DNA of 64,000 bases from Paenibacillus tyrphae. Lineage in GTDB: Bacteria > Bacillota > Bacilli > Paenibacillales > NBRC-103111. A program made the translations under genes and the position numbers. The notes beneath the pieces are model-generated. The model ran no database searches. It worked only from the letters and a program-made list of their open reading frames with translations, and was not told where the DNA came from. This document shows positions 35,624-45,891 of this stretch, piece after piece (within the stretch, counting starts at the first letter, position 1; each line of letters starts with the position of its first letter). Location: the NCBI RefSeq assembly GCF_027925525.1, contig NZ_BSDJ01000019.1, positions 56,157 through 120,156 of the forward strand, given 5' to 3'.

Positions 35624-36394
35624 TTACGAAAAACGATCTTCAGCCTCTTCCTCGGGTTCGAGCAAGCCGTCTCCTTCGCCGCTGCGCATATAGTGTTGGT
35701 ACGCCTTATTGCGGACAACCGTAACCTGACGGCCGTATATGTCGGTAGCCAGGAAGCTTTCTAACGGTTCGACATATCCTTCGGATTCGTCGGCTTCGAT
35801 CTGCATCTCGTTGTAGCTGTCAGACTCGTTCGGATCGTCGGCCATCGCCGGCGTATTGGACGTTCCCCAGCTTTCGACGATTTGCCAGGCGTCTTCGCCG
35901 TCGAACTGCGTTTGCCCTTCGCGTTCGTCGAGACTTGTTCTTCCGAACGGCGGGTCAAGAAATTTTTCTTCCGCGGGCCGGCGTTGGGACATATCGGGGT
36001 CGGGTACATGCTCCACACAGTAGGCCGTTGTAGGGACGGCTTCCAGTCGTTCGTGCGGAATCGGCTGCCCGCATACCCGGCAAATGCCGTATTTTCCCGA
36101 TTCCATACGCGCCAGAGCCTCGTTGATGTCGGTAAGCTGGTGCTCGGCATTTTCGTGAAGGGCGATATCTTTGCCGCGTTCGTACATCTCGGTGCCCAAA
36201 TCGCCGGGATGGTTGTCATAGTTGGAAAGCTCTCCGGTCTGGACGCGCATGGAATCGCCGAGTCCCATATGCTCACGCGATTCCAAGTGCCGCTCCAGCC
36301 ATTGCTTTTCTTCCGTCAGCTTGGCTTTGAGCGCTTGCAGCTGCTGCCCGGTAAGCGGACCGGATGAACCGGATTCGAACGGAAGGTTAGTCAA
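35624..36394 (-). CDS. yteA: YteA family TraR/DksA-type zinc finger protein
   Basis: A 256-residue acidic protein. The first half is helical (LTGQQLQALKAKLTEEKQWLE), followed by DNHPGDLGTEMYERGKDIAL and a DksA/TraR zinc finger, YGICRVCGQPIPHERL, with AYCVEH. The fourth zinc ligand would be His rather than Cys. The C-terminal half has the YteA-specific EDAWQIVESWGTSNTP. The family is found in spore formers, and its role is unknown. The start is TTG with AAAGGAGGCG upstream. CATACATT on the minus strand at 36476-36469 resembles a sigma-E -10, but the -35 fit is poor. It is the only minus-strand gene in this block. Confidence 0.85.
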   Translation of the reverse strand: MTNLPFESGSSGPLTGQQLQALKAKLTEEKQWLERHLESREHMGLGDSMRVQTGELSNYDNHPGDLGTEMYERGKDIALHENAEHQLTDINEALARMESGKYGICRVCGQPIPHERLEAVPTTAYCVEHVPDPDMSQRRPAEEKFLDPPFGRTSLDEREGQTQFDGEDAWQIVESWGTSNTPAMADDPNESDSYNEMQIEADESEGYVEPLESFLATDIYGRQVTVVRNKAYQHYMRSGEGDGLLEPEEEAEDRFS

Positions 36395-36511
36395 GAAAAG
36401 CGCCTCCTTTTGATTAAAGCAAGCATGTATCGTTATGTTTCGCGCCGCCCGTTGTTTTTAGCTAGGTAAATGTATGCAGGTTGTCAGCAAGCCCAATAAG
36501 GAGTTGTTATT

Positions 36512-37033
36512 TTGAGATATTACATTTACGCTTTCATCGTTCTCCTGTTGGACCAGGCTACCAAATGGCTTATCGTAAGCCGGTTGGAGCTAGGGGAATC
36601 GCGATCGGTTATCGGCGAATTTTTCCAAATCACCTCCCATCGGAACGCCGGAGCGGCCTTCGGCATTTTGCAAAATCAGCGTTGGTTTTTCCTGGCGATT
36701 ACGGTTCTTGTAGCGGTTGGGGTAATCTGGTATTTGCAGAAGACGCGAAAAGAAGGAAAGAAGCTGCTGCCTTTTGCTCTGAGCTTGCTGCTCGGAGGGG
36801 CGCTCGGCAATTTTATCGACCGTGCGCTGTTCGGCGAAGTTGTGGATTTTCTCGATTTTCACTTCCGCTTCAGTTTCTTCGGCATCCCGGTGAACTATCC
36901 GTTCCCGATCTTTAACGTTGCCGATTCCGCCATCGTCGTCGGAGTCGCCTTGATCTTCGTTGATTCGTTGATCAGCTGGCGCCAGGAAGCGAAGCAAAAC
37001 GCCGCCAACAAGCTGGAAAGCGGGGACGCGTAA
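36512..37033 (+). CDS. lspA: Lipoprotein signal peptidase (signal peptidase II)
   Basis: LspA is a membrane aspartyl protease that removes signal peptides from prolipoproteins. The 173-residue protein has four transmembrane helices with LLLDQATKW, SHRNAGAAFGIL, GGALGNFIDRALFGEVVDFLDF and the second catalytic region FPIFNVADSAIVVG. The catalytic aspartates are in NFID and NVAD. The TTG start has AATAAGGAG upstream. Its stop overlaps the rluD start by one base (TAATG). Confidence 0.96.
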   Translation: MRYYIYAFIVLLLDQATKWLIVSRLELGESRSVIGEFFQITSHRNAGAAFGILQNQRWFFLAITVLVAVGVIWYLQKTRKEGKKLLPFALSLLLGGALGNFIDRALFGEVVDFLDFHFRFSFFGIPVNYPFPIFNVADSAIVVGVALIFVDSLISWRQEAKQNAANKLESGDA

Positions 37034-37989
37034 TGATGAATGTGACCGAGCAAGGATGGTCGGAGCAGGATCAGCGATTCGAATGGACGGCAGAACCGGA
37101 AGACGCCGGAGAACGCATCGATAAGTTCATTACGGAAGCGCTGGAGGAAGAAGTGTCCCGCACGCAAGTGCAGCAGTGGATCAAGGACGGCTGCGTGAAG
37201 GTTGGCGGCCGCGCGGTAAAGCCGAACTATAAGCTATCCGAAGGGGATGCCATGACTCTGGTCATGCCCGAGCCGGAAGAGCTGGTGCTTACCCCGGAAC
37301 CGATCCCGCTGGACGTTGTATATGAAGATTCAGACGTTATCGTCGTAAATAAACCACGGGGCATGGTCGTGCACCCGGCGCCCGGACATTACAGCGGAAC
37401 GCTCGTCAACGCGCTTTTGTATCATTGCAAGGATTTGTCCGGGATTAACGGCGTCGTTCGGCCCGGCATCGTTCATCGTATCGATAAGGATACGTCGGGT
37501 CTGCTGATGGCAGCAAAAAACGATCTGGCTCATTCGGGGCTGGCTGCCCAACTGAAGGCGCATACGGTCAATCGCAAATATTTTGCCCTTGTGCATGGCA
37601 ACGTTCCGCACGAGAACGGCACCGTCGATGCGCCGATCGGGCGCGATCCGAAGGACCGGAAGCTTTATACCGTCACCGAACGGAACAGCAAGCATGCGGT
37701 GACGCATTTTCTCGTATTGGAGAGATTCGGCGATTACACGCTGCTGGAGCTGAAGCTGGAGACGGGGCGTACGCATCAGATTCGGGTGCATATGAAATTC
37801 ATCGGACATCCGCTTGTGGGAGATCCGGCGTACGGTCCTTCCAAGAGCAAAGGGGTCCTGATGGAGGGACAAGCGCTTCACGCGGCCGTGCTCGGATTCG
37901 AGCATCCGCGCTCGGGAGCGGAGCTGCAGTTCGAAGCGCCGATTCCGGACGATATGCAGCGGCTTCTGGAAGTGCTGCGTACAAGGTAA
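37033..37989 (+). CDS. rluD: RluA-family 23S rRNA pseudouridine synthase
   Basis: A 318-residue pseudouridine synthase. An N-terminal S4 domain (RIDKFITEALEEEVSRTQVQQWIKDG) leads to a catalytic domain with KPRGMVVHPAPGH and the RluA signature GIVHRIDKDTSGLLMAAKN. The aspartate in HRIDKDTSG is catalytic. The C-terminal part has ETGRTHQIRVHM. It corresponds to ylyB of Bacillus, next to lspA. The ATG overlaps the lspA stop, so translation is probably coupled. Confidence 0.92.
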   Translation: MMNVTEQGWSEQDQRFEWTAEPEDAGERIDKFITEALEEEVSRTQVQQWIKDGCVKVGGRAVKPNYKLSEGDAMTLVMPEPEELVLTPEPIPLDVVYEDSDVIVVNKPRGMVVHPAPGHYSGTLVNALLYHCKDLSGINGVVRPGIVHRIDKDTSGLLMAAKNDLAHSGLAAQLKAHTVNRKYFALVHGNVPHENGTVDAPIGRDPKDRKLYTVTERNSKHAVTHFLVLERFGDYTLLELKLETGRTHQIRVHMKFIGHPLVGDPAYGPSKSKGVLMEGQALHAAVLGFEHPRSGAELQFEAPIPDDMQRLLEVLRTR

Positions 37990-38015
37990 CAAGGTCAGGG
38001 ACATGGGGGAACGTT

Positions 38016-39179
38016 ATGGAACAGCTTGAGCGCTTAATTAACCCGGGTGTCAAGGAGATTCAAATCTCCGGCATCCGAAAAATTTCCAATTTGGTTGCGA
38101 ATTATAAAGACGCCCTCACGCTGACGATCGGCCAGCCCGATTTGCCGACGCCGGATCACATTATGCGTGCGGCCGAGCGGGCCATCGAAGAGCATCGGAC
38201 GACCTATACGCCGAATCCGGGTCTACCGGAGCTCCGGAAGGCCGCAGCGGCGTTCCTCGAACGCAAATACGGGCTCAGCTATTCAGGGCTGGAGGAAGTG
38301 CTCGTTACCGTAGGCGCGAGCCAAGCGCTGGATATTACGCTTCGCACGATATTGGAGCCGGGAAGCGAAGTGATCCTGCCAGGTCCGATCTACCCGGGCT
38401 ATGAGCCGCTCATTCGTTTATGCGGTGGCGTGCCGGTTTATGCGGATACCCGCGGCACTGGGTTCAAGCTGACGGCGGAAGTGCTGGAGCCGTACTTGAC
38501 CGATAAGACGCGGTGTGTCATTTTGGCTTATCCGTCCAATCCGACCGGCCGGGTCATGAGTGCGGAGGAGCTTGCCGATATCGCGCGGCTGCTTGAATCG
38601 CGAGAGCTGTTCGTCATTTCCGACGAAATCTATAGCGAGCTGATCTACGACGGGCCTCATCGTTCCATTGCCTCCCTGCCTGGGATGCGGGAGCGTACCA
38701 TCGTCATTAACGGATTGTCGAAATCGCATTCGATGACGGGGTGGCGAATCGGCTTTACGTTTGCCCCGGCTTATTTGACGCAGCACATGGTTAAGGTTCA
38801 CCAATACAACGTCACCTGTGCGAGCTCGATCAGCCAGTATGCAGCCATCGAAGCGCTGACGGCGGGACTCGACGATGCGCTGCCGATGAGAGCCGAGTAT
38901 GTGAAGCGGCGGGACTTCGTCTATGACCGGCTCGTCGAGATGGGCTTCGAGCTGGCGAAGCCGGAGGGAGCGTTTTATTTGTTCCCTTCAATTGAGCGCT
39001 TTGGCTTGTCTTCCATGGATTTTGCCATGAAACTGCTGGACGAACAGCGGGTGGCCGTTGTGCCGGGAGATGCGTTTTCCACGCTTGGGGAAGGCTATAT
39101 CCGCCTATCGTACGCTTATTCCATGGACGTTTTGGAGCGGGCGATGGAGCGGTTGAAGGTATTCGTAAGCCGACTATAG
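38016..39179 (+). CDS. patA: PatA-type aminotransferase (likely N-acetyl-LL-DAP aminotransferase)
   Basis: A 387-residue class I/II PLP aminotransferase. It has the substrate loop TIGQPDLPTPDH, TYTPNPGLPELRKA, AYPSNPTGRVM, the PLP lysine in INGLSKSHSMTGWRIGF and the C-terminal YIRLSYA. PatA of Bacillus transaminates N-acetyl-diaminopimelate precursors in lysine/DAP synthesis. Here the gene faces ykuR and dapH, the two other acetylase-branch genes, which supports that substrate. The family also includes aspartate-type enzymes, so the assignment rests partly on context. Confidence 0.85.
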   Translation: MEQLERLINPGVKEIQISGIRKISNLVANYKDALTLTIGQPDLPTPDHIMRAAERAIEEHRTTYTPNPGLPELRKAAAAFLERKYGLSYSGLEEVLVTVGASQALDITLRTILEPGSEVILPGPIYPGYEPLIRLCGGVPVYADTRGTGFKLTAEVLEPYLTDKTRCVILAYPSNPTGRVMSAEELADIARLLESRELFVISDEIYSELIYDGPHRSIASLPGMRERTIVINGLSKSHSMTGWRIGFTFAPAYLTQHMVKVHQYNVTCASSISQYAAIEALTAGLDDALPMRAEYVKRRDFVYDRLVEMGFELAKPEGAFYLFPSIERFGLSSMDFAMKLLDEQRVAVVPGDAFSTLGEGYIRLSYAYSMDVLERAMERLKVFVSRL

Positions 39180-39180
39180 G

Positions 39181-39236
39181 AAAAAAAGCTTCTCATCCCG
39201 TTCTCTGTGACAGAGACGGTGACGTGAAGCTTTTTT
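39181..39236. terminator. Bidirectional terminator between patA and ykuR
   Basis: An A-run and GCTTC pair with GAAGC and a T-run, and an inner stem (TCTCTG/CAGAGA) strengthens the loop. A-rich and T-rich flanks let it act on both converging transcripts. Confidence 0.85.
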
Positions 39237-39237
39237 G

Positions 39238-40386
39238 TTAATGTTCGCTTTTCCAAGTCAGGAAGCGACTCATCAGGTCGATGGCCAGGTCGATGGCGTG
39301 TTCGTCCGGCTCCAGCTTCGCATGATGCAGCCCGTAAGGGGTCCCGACGCCGAGCCAGAACATGAATCCGGGAATCGCTTCGAGAAAATAACCGAAATCT
39401 TCCCCGGTCATGGCTTCGGTACATTCGATCAATTGAAGCGGCACCGAATGGTTCGTATCTCGAACCCAGTTCATAAATTGGCCCGTCACCTCCGCTTCGT
39501 TAAACACCTGCCGGTAATTGGCCCCGTAGTCGATCTCGGCCTTGCAGGCGAAAGCCGTCTCCATTCCGGCGACGAGCGCCTCGATGCGGGACTTAACGAG
39601 CGACATCGTTTCGGCCGAGAGTGTCCGGATCGTTCCTTCCAGGCGGGCTGTCTCGGCGATAATATTTTGCTTCGTGCCGCCGTCGATTTTGCCGATCGTA
39701 ATAACCGCCGAATCAAGGGGATTCACATTGCGGGAAATGACGGTCTGCAGTTGTCCCACAAGCTGGCACGCGGCAATTACCATATCGTTCGCGTTGTGCG
39801 GGAAAGCCGCATGTCCGCCTTTGCCCGTGAGGGTGATGAACAGCTCGGACGTATTGGCAAACAAGATGCCCGGTTTGGTAGCCACGGTGCCTACCGGATA
39901 TTCCGGGGCGATATGCAAGGCGAAAATTTCGTCAGGCATCCAGTCCCGAAGCTCCTCGCATTCGAGCATCGGCTTGGCGCCCCCGGGACCTTCTTCCGCG
40001 GGCTGAAAAATAAAGGTCAGATTATCATGGATCGGCTGCTGTGCAAAATGCGTCAGGATGCCGAGGCCGATGGACATATGAAGGTCGTGCCCGCAGGCGT
40101 GCATAAAGCCGGGATGCTCCGAGCGGAAGTCGTACCCGGTGTCTTCCGTAATCGGCAATGCGTCGATGTCGGCGCGGTAGCCGAACCGGCGCTTGGGTGC
40201 GGTTCCTTTTACATTCACGATAATGCCGGTTCGCCAAGTCCGGACTTCGATCCGCTCTTGCGGCAAGGATGCGATATAATCGAGCAAATACCGCTGGGTC
40301 TTAAACTCTTGAAACCCGAGCTCCGGGATTTTATGCAAATCTCTGCGAATTTGGACAAAGCGGCTCGGGTTGACGGCTACGGACAT
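39238..40386 (-). CDS. ykuR: N-acetyldiaminopimelate deacetylase
   Basis: A 382-residue M20-family metallopeptidase that releases LL-diaminopimelate from its N-acetyl form. It has the family motifs [51 protein letters not shown] and [15 protein letters not shown] near the C-terminus. The hippurate-hydrolase relatives share these motifs. The placement after dapH on the same strand decides for DAP. AAAGGAGG precedes the ATG. It lies 76 bases downstream of dapH. Confidence 0.93.
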   Translation of the reverse strand: MSVAVNPSRFVQIRRDLHKIPELGFQEFKTQRYLLDYIASLPQERIEVRTWRTGIIVNVKGTAPKRRFGYRADIDALPITEDTGYDFRSEHPGFMHACGHDLHMSIGLGILTHFAQQPIHDNLTFIFQPAEEGPGGAKPMLECEELRDWMPDEIFALHIAPEYPVGTVATKPGILFANTSELFITLTGKGGHAAFPHNANDMVIAACQLVGQLQTVISRNVNPLDSAVITIGKIDGGTKQNIIAETARLEGTIRTLSAETMSLVKSRIEALVAGMETAFACKAEIDYGANYRQVFNEAEVTGQFMNWVRDTNHSVPLQLIECTEAMTGEDFGYFLEAIPGFMFWLGVGTPYGLHHAKLEPDEHAIDLAIDLMSRFLTWKSEH

Positions 40387-40462
40387 GGTGCTGGTGCCTC
40401 CTTTGATGAGGGAATGAAGAGAAAGGCCCGGCGTCTGATCGCCGAGCCTTGAATGCGCTGAA

Positions 40463-41176
40463 TTACAGGTTGCGCAGGTCTTTCAAAATTTCCGTTTTCG
40501 ACTTCGTTTTGTCGTCCACTTTTTTGATGACGCGGGCAGGAGTACCGGCAACGACGCTGAATTCTGGTACGTCTTCCACGACGACCGCGCCTGCAGCGAC
40601 GACGGAACCTTGTCCGACACGTACGCCTTCGAGAATAACGGCATTAGCTCCGACGAGCACGTCGTCTTCGATCACGACCGGTTGAGCGGAAGGCGGCTCG
40701 ATTACGCCCGCGAGAACGGCGCCTGCTCCGATGTGGCACATTTTGCCGACTTTCACGCGGCCGCCGAGAATGGCGTTCATATCGATCATCGTGCCTTCGC
40801 CGATGGTTACGCCGATGTTGATCACGGCTCCCATCATGATAATTGCGTTGTCGCCGATGCCGACCATGTCGCGGATAATCGCGCCCGGCTCGATGCGGGC
40901 ATTGATATTTTTGAGGTCCAGCAGCGGTACTGCGGAGTTGCGGCGGTCATTTTCGACGACATAGTCTTCGATTTTGCCAGCTTCCGCATCCAGCACGCTT
41001 TTTACTTCCGCCCAATCGCCGAACAGCACGCCGCTCTTACCGGAGATGAACGCTTGAATATTGTCTCCGAAGGAGATGGATTCCAGGTCGCCTTTAACAT
41101 ATACTTTAACCGGAGTCTTTTTCTTGCTTGTTTTAATGAGATTAATGACATCTTCCGTATTCATTTCGATCGACAT
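40463..41176 (-). CDS. dapH: Tetrahydrodipicolinate N-acetyltransferase DapH
   Basis: DapH acetylates tetrahydrodipicolinate in the acetylase branch of DAP/lysine synthesis. The 237-residue protein has an N-terminal DapH domain ([25 protein letters not shown]). A left-handed beta-helix follows, with hexapeptide repeats such as [16 protein letters not shown] and [18 protein letters not shown]. The ATG at 41176 has AAGGAG somewhat far upstream, and the internal Met at residue 5 is an alternative start. It is divergent from the pyr operon, with 402 bases between the starts. Confidence 0.95.
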   Translation of the reverse strand: MSIEMNTEDVINLIKTSKKKTPVKVYVKGDLESISFGDNIQAFISGKSGVLFGDWAEVKSVLDAEAGKIEDYVVENDRRNSAVPLLDLKNINARIEPGAIIRDMVGIGDNAIIMMGAVINIGVTIGEGTMIDMNAILGGRVKVGKMCHIGAGAVLAGVIEPPSAQPVVIEDDVLVGANAVILEGVRVGQGSVVAAGAVVVEDVPEFSVVAGTPARVIKKVDDKTKSKTEILKDLRNL

Positions 41177-41327
41177 AAACGGGATTCCAGCTCCTTATGT
41201 AGTGATACCGTGAACGAAAAACGGGCATGATCCGTTGTCCCGAAGATCACGAACTACATCTTTTATAGCATAAAACGCATGCCCTAGCAATCCTTGGCCG
41301 GTCGAATCGGATGCTATTCGGAGAGTA

Positions 41328-41356
41328 TTGACATCGGGTGTCGAACATGGCATAAT
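41328..41356 (+). promoter_or_regulatory. Sigma-A promoter of the pyr operon
   Basis: TTGACA and CATAAT are spaced by exactly 17 bases, a nearly perfect vegetative promoter. It lies about 30 bases ahead of the PyrR-binding loop. Confidence 0.92.
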
Positions 41357-41383
41357 GCTTGTAACTGAATAGCACCTTTAAAA

Positions 41384-41533
41384 ACAGTCCCGTGAGGCTG
41401 GCAAGGTGAACGACGAATCGAACGGTCCAAGCGGATGCGCCGACGGCATAGATGCCGGTGAGGTGTGTCCGTCCCGGTGTGACCTGTTCTGTTCTTGTGC
41501 GCGCAAACCTTGCCGATACGGCAAGGTTTTTTT
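41384..41533 (+). promoter_or_regulatory. PyrR-dependent attenuator of the pyr operon
   Basis: The PyrR-binding loop AGTCCCGTGAGGCTGGCAAGG-like element starts near 41385 and matches the consensus ARUCCNGNGAGGYU. The perfect ten-base terminator AAACCTTGCC/GGCAAGGTTT with a seven-T run is at 41505-41533. UMP-bound PyrR would hold the binding loop, free the terminator and shut off the operon. Confidence 0.92.
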
Positions 41534-41575
41534 ATGGTCAAAATCGCGAAAGCTTTGGTGAAGGAGGTTGCCTGA

Positions 41576-43065
<1,490 letters not shown>

Positions 43066-43111
43066 ACCGAATCCTAACCTACTACGAAGATGAAACGAAG
43101 CGGAGGTTCCC

Positions 43112-44395
43112 ATGGGAATTTGGATACTGAATGCCAGCGTGTCGGCTGGAGGCAATGAATTAAAGAAAAAGCATGTGTTCGCGAATGGCGAGCGCATCGA
43201 GCAAATCGTCGACGCAGGGGAAGCCTTGCCGGATACGGCCGGACATCAGGTTATCGACGCCCAAGGTAAGCTGCTGGCACCGGGACTCATCGACATGCAC
43301 GTGCATCTGCGCGAACCGGGCTTCGAATATAAGGAAGATATCGCGTCGGGTACTCGCTCCGCGGCGCGCGGCGGTTTCACAACGATTGCCTGCATGCCGA
43401 ACACGCGGCCGGTCATCGATACGGTAGAAACGGTGCAGTACGTGCTGAATAAGGCTCAGACCGAAGGCATCGTGCGCGTCCTGCCTTACGGCTGCATCAC
43501 GAAAAACGAGCTTGGCCGCGAGCTCACGGACTTCGATGCCTTGAAGGAAGCCGGAGTCATCGGCTACACGGATGATGGCGTAGGCGTGCAAAGCGCGCAA
43601 ATGATGAAGGATGCGATGGCCAAAGCGGCCTCGATCGGTATGCCGGTTATTGCGCACTGCGAGGACAACACACTGGTCGAAGGCGCTGCCGTTAGCGAAG
43701 GAGCGTTTGCCCGCAAGCACGGACTCAAAGGGATTCCGAACGAATCCGAAGCGATTCATGTCGGCCGCGACATTCTGCTCGCCGAAGCGACAGGGGTTCA
43801 CTACCATGTATGCCACGTCAGCACGGAGCAGTCGGTCCGCCTGATCCGTCAAGCGAAGCAGATCGGCATTAAAGTAACCGCCGAAGTGTGCCCGCACCAT
43901 CTGCTGCTGTCCGACGAAGACATTCCGGGGATGGATGCGAATTGGAAAATGAACCCGCCGCTGCGCACTCCGCGCGACGTGCAGGCCTGCATCGAGGGCC
44001 TGATCGACGGCACGATCGACATCGTGGTCACCGACCACGCTCCGCACAGTGAGGAAGAGAAAGCGCGCGGCATGCAGCTTGCCCCGTTCGGAATCGTCGG
44101 CTTCGAGACGGCCTTCCCGCTCTTGTACACGAAGTTCGTCGCTACGGGACAATGGACACTGGAGTTTCTGCTCGATAAAATGACCAAGCTGCCGGCGCAA
44201 GTATTCGGACTTCCTTGGGGAACGATCGAGGTCGGCAAAACTGCCGATCTGACGCTGATCGACCTCGAAACGGAAAAGAAGGTCGATCCGGCGGAATTCC
44301 TCTCCAAGGGACGCAACACGCCGTTCACGGGCTGGGGCCTGAAAGGCTGGCCGACCTTGACCATCGTTGGCGGAAACGTCGTCTGGTCCGAGTAG
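43112..44395 (+). CDS. pyrC: Dihydroorotase
   Basis: A 427-residue class I zinc amidohydrolase that cyclises carbamoyl aspartate to dihydroorotate. The zinc motif DMHVHLREPGFEYKEDI is near residue 60. CMPNTRPVID, AHCEDN, YHVCHVSTEQSVRLIR, AEVCPHHLLL and VTDHAPHSEEEK (catalytic aspartate) follow in order. GAAGCGGAGG precedes the ATG. The 320-base gap that follows, before carA, is unusual for this operon. Confidence 0.97.
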   Translation: MGIWILNASVSAGGNELKKKHVFANGERIEQIVDAGEALPDTAGHQVIDAQGKLLAPGLIDMHVHLREPGFEYKEDIASGTRSAARGGFTTIACMPNTRPVIDTVETVQYVLNKAQTEGIVRVLPYGCITKNELGRELTDFDALKEAGVIGYTDDGVGVQSAQMMKDAMAKAASIGMPVIAHCEDNTLVEGAAVSEGAFARKHGLKGIPNESEAIHVGRDILLAEATGVHYHVCHVSTEQSVRLIRQAKQIGIKVTAEVCPHHLLLSDEDIPGMDANWKMNPPLRTPRDVQACIEGLIDGTIDIVVTDHAPHSEEEKARGMQLAPFGIVGFETAFPLLYTKFVATGQWTLEFLLDKMTKLPAQVFGLPWGTIEVGKTADLTLIDLETEKKVDPAEFLSKGRNTPFTGWGLKGWPTLTIVGGNVVWSE

Positions 44396-44442
44396 GAAAA
44401 GGCGAGTAGACCTCCACTGCGAGGGGAACCTATAGTTAGGGA

Positions 44443-44695
44443 AATAAAGGAACAGAGTTCCTTATTTATAGAAGTTGAAAGAACAGCTTGATTGGGTCGC
44501 ACATCGCTGCGCGCAGCACCGTAAAGCGTGTCCGGCTGGCCTCGGGGGCGTCAGCCTCCGCGCGTCCGGACAAACGCGATCCCCCGTCGCAGCTCTTTCA
44601 AAGCTACATACCCCCTTGTGCGACAACTTGAGGGGTCCAGGGGCAGCTCCCTTGGGGTCCCCCTTTGAAAAGGGGGATTTAGGGGGATGAATACC
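44443..44695. repeat. Repeat-like GC-rich insertion between pyrC and carA
   Basis: The 320-base gap holds several elements. The first is a hairpin AAATAAAGGAAC/GTTCCTTATTT near 44443. The second is an arm pair GTCCGG/CCGGAC around 44529-44576. Others are GTCGCACA and TGTGCGAC, AGCTCTTTCAAAGCT, and a palindrome CCCCCTTTGAAAAGGGGG near 44659-44676 followed by ATTTAGGGGGAT. The last resembles a C/G-rich palindromic repeat common in many bacterial intergenic regions. Composition differs from the flanking genes. I see no credible coding frame. Confidence 0.6.
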
Positions 44696-44715
44696 ACATA
44701 AGGAGATGACAGCAG

Positions 44716-45891
44716 ATGCAAGCAAGATTGTTGTTGGAAGACGGTACGCTGTTTACCGGCAAAGCATTCGGAAGCACCGGCGACTCGGTTGGCGAAGTCG
44801 TGTTCAATACAGGCATTACAGGATACCAAGAGGTATTGTCCGACCCGTCCTATTGCGGACAAATCGTGACAATGACGTACCCGCTGATCGGAAACTATGG
44901 TATCACGCGCGACGATTTCGAATCGATCCGCCCGTTCATTCACGGGTTTGTCGTTCGCGAGCATGAAATGGTGCCTAGCAACTGGAGAGCCGAGTACTCG
45001 CTGGATAGCTTGCTTAAAGAATACGGAATTATCGGCATCAGCGGTATCGATACCCGGATGCTGACCCGCCGTATCCGTCACCATGGCGTCATGAAAGGCA
45101 TCCTGACCACCTCCGAGAAGCGTGTGGAAGAGCTGCTGGAGCAGCTTAAAGCATCACCGCTTATGACCGACCAAGTGTCTCGCGTTTCCACGAAGAGCGT
45201 GTTCAGCGCACCGGGAACGAAAGAACGCGTTGTGCTCGTCGATTTCGGCTCCAAGAGCGGCATTTTGCGCGACTTGACCAAGCGCGGTTGCGACGTCGTC
45301 GTCGTGCCACAGGACACGACCGCGGAGCAAATCCGCCGCCTCGCGCCGGACGGCATTCTGCTGTCCAACGGCCCTGGGGACCCGAAAGACGTGCCGCATG
45401 CAGCGAAAATGATCGCCGAGCTGCTCGGCGAATTCCCGATCTTCGGCATCTGCCTCGGCCATCAATTGTTCGCGCTGGCGAGCGGCGCCGATACGGAAAA
45501 GCTGAAGTTCGGTCATCGCGGCGGTAACCACCCGGTAAAAGATTTGGCTACGGGCCGCTGCTACATCACATCGCAAAACCATGGCTACACCGTAAATGAA
45601 GAGTCGATCGCGGGCACGGATTTGGAAGTGACTCATATCAACAACAACGACAAGACGATCGAAGGGCTGCGCCACAAAAAATATCCGGCCTTCTCCGTTC
45701 AGTACCATCCGGAGGCAGCACCGGGACCGTTCGATTCGAGCTACTTGTTCGATGACTTCCTGCAGCTGATCCGCGATCATAAGCAAAACAACCCGCAGCT
45801 TCCGCGTCAGGCGCAGATCGCAGCGGCATACAAAGCGGGCAGCACGGCCGTATCCGCATCGAAAGGGGAGCTCCACTATGCCGAAAAATAA
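44716..45891 (+). CDS. carA: Carbamoyl phosphate synthase small subunit (glutaminase)
   Basis: The 391-residue small subunit releases ammonia from glutamine for CarB. It has the CarA N-terminal domain ([22 protein letters not shown]) and a class I glutamine amidotransferase domain. The nucleophile is in [15 protein letters not shown] (cysteine near residue 250) and the His-Glu pair in [10 protein letters not shown]. The linkage to the pyr genes indicates the pyrimidine enzyme (pyrAA of Bacillus). AAGGAGATGAC precedes the ATG. The end overlaps carB by 14 bases. Confidence 0.97.
   Translation: MQARLLLEDGTLFTGKAFGSTGDSVGEVVFNTGITGYQEVLSDPSYCGQIVTMTYPLIGNYGITRDDFESIRPFIHGFVVREHEMVPSNWRAEYSLDSLLKEYGIIGISGIDTRMLTRRIRHHGVMKGILTTSEKRVEELLEQLKASPLMTDQVSRVSTKSVFSAPGTKERVVLVDFGSKSGILRDLTKRGCDVVVVPQDTTAEQIRRLAPDGILLSNGPGDPKDVPHAAKMIAELLGEFPIFGICLGHQLFALASGADTEKLKFGHRGGNHPVKDLATGRCYITSQNHGYTVNEESIAGTDLEVTHINNNDKTIEGLRHKKYPAFSVQYHPEAAPGPFDSSYLFDDFLQLIRDHKQNNPQLPRQAQIAAAYKAGSTAVSASKGELHYAEK

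Noticed and set aside
39235..40452. 405-codon plus-strand frame over ykuR
   Set aside because: The minus strand encodes a full M20 deacetylase with a good start and a terminator. The plus-strand frame begins within that terminator.
44475..44690. Short frames in both directions between pyrC and carA
   Set aside because: They follow palindromic repeat sequence and carry no plausible protein features.
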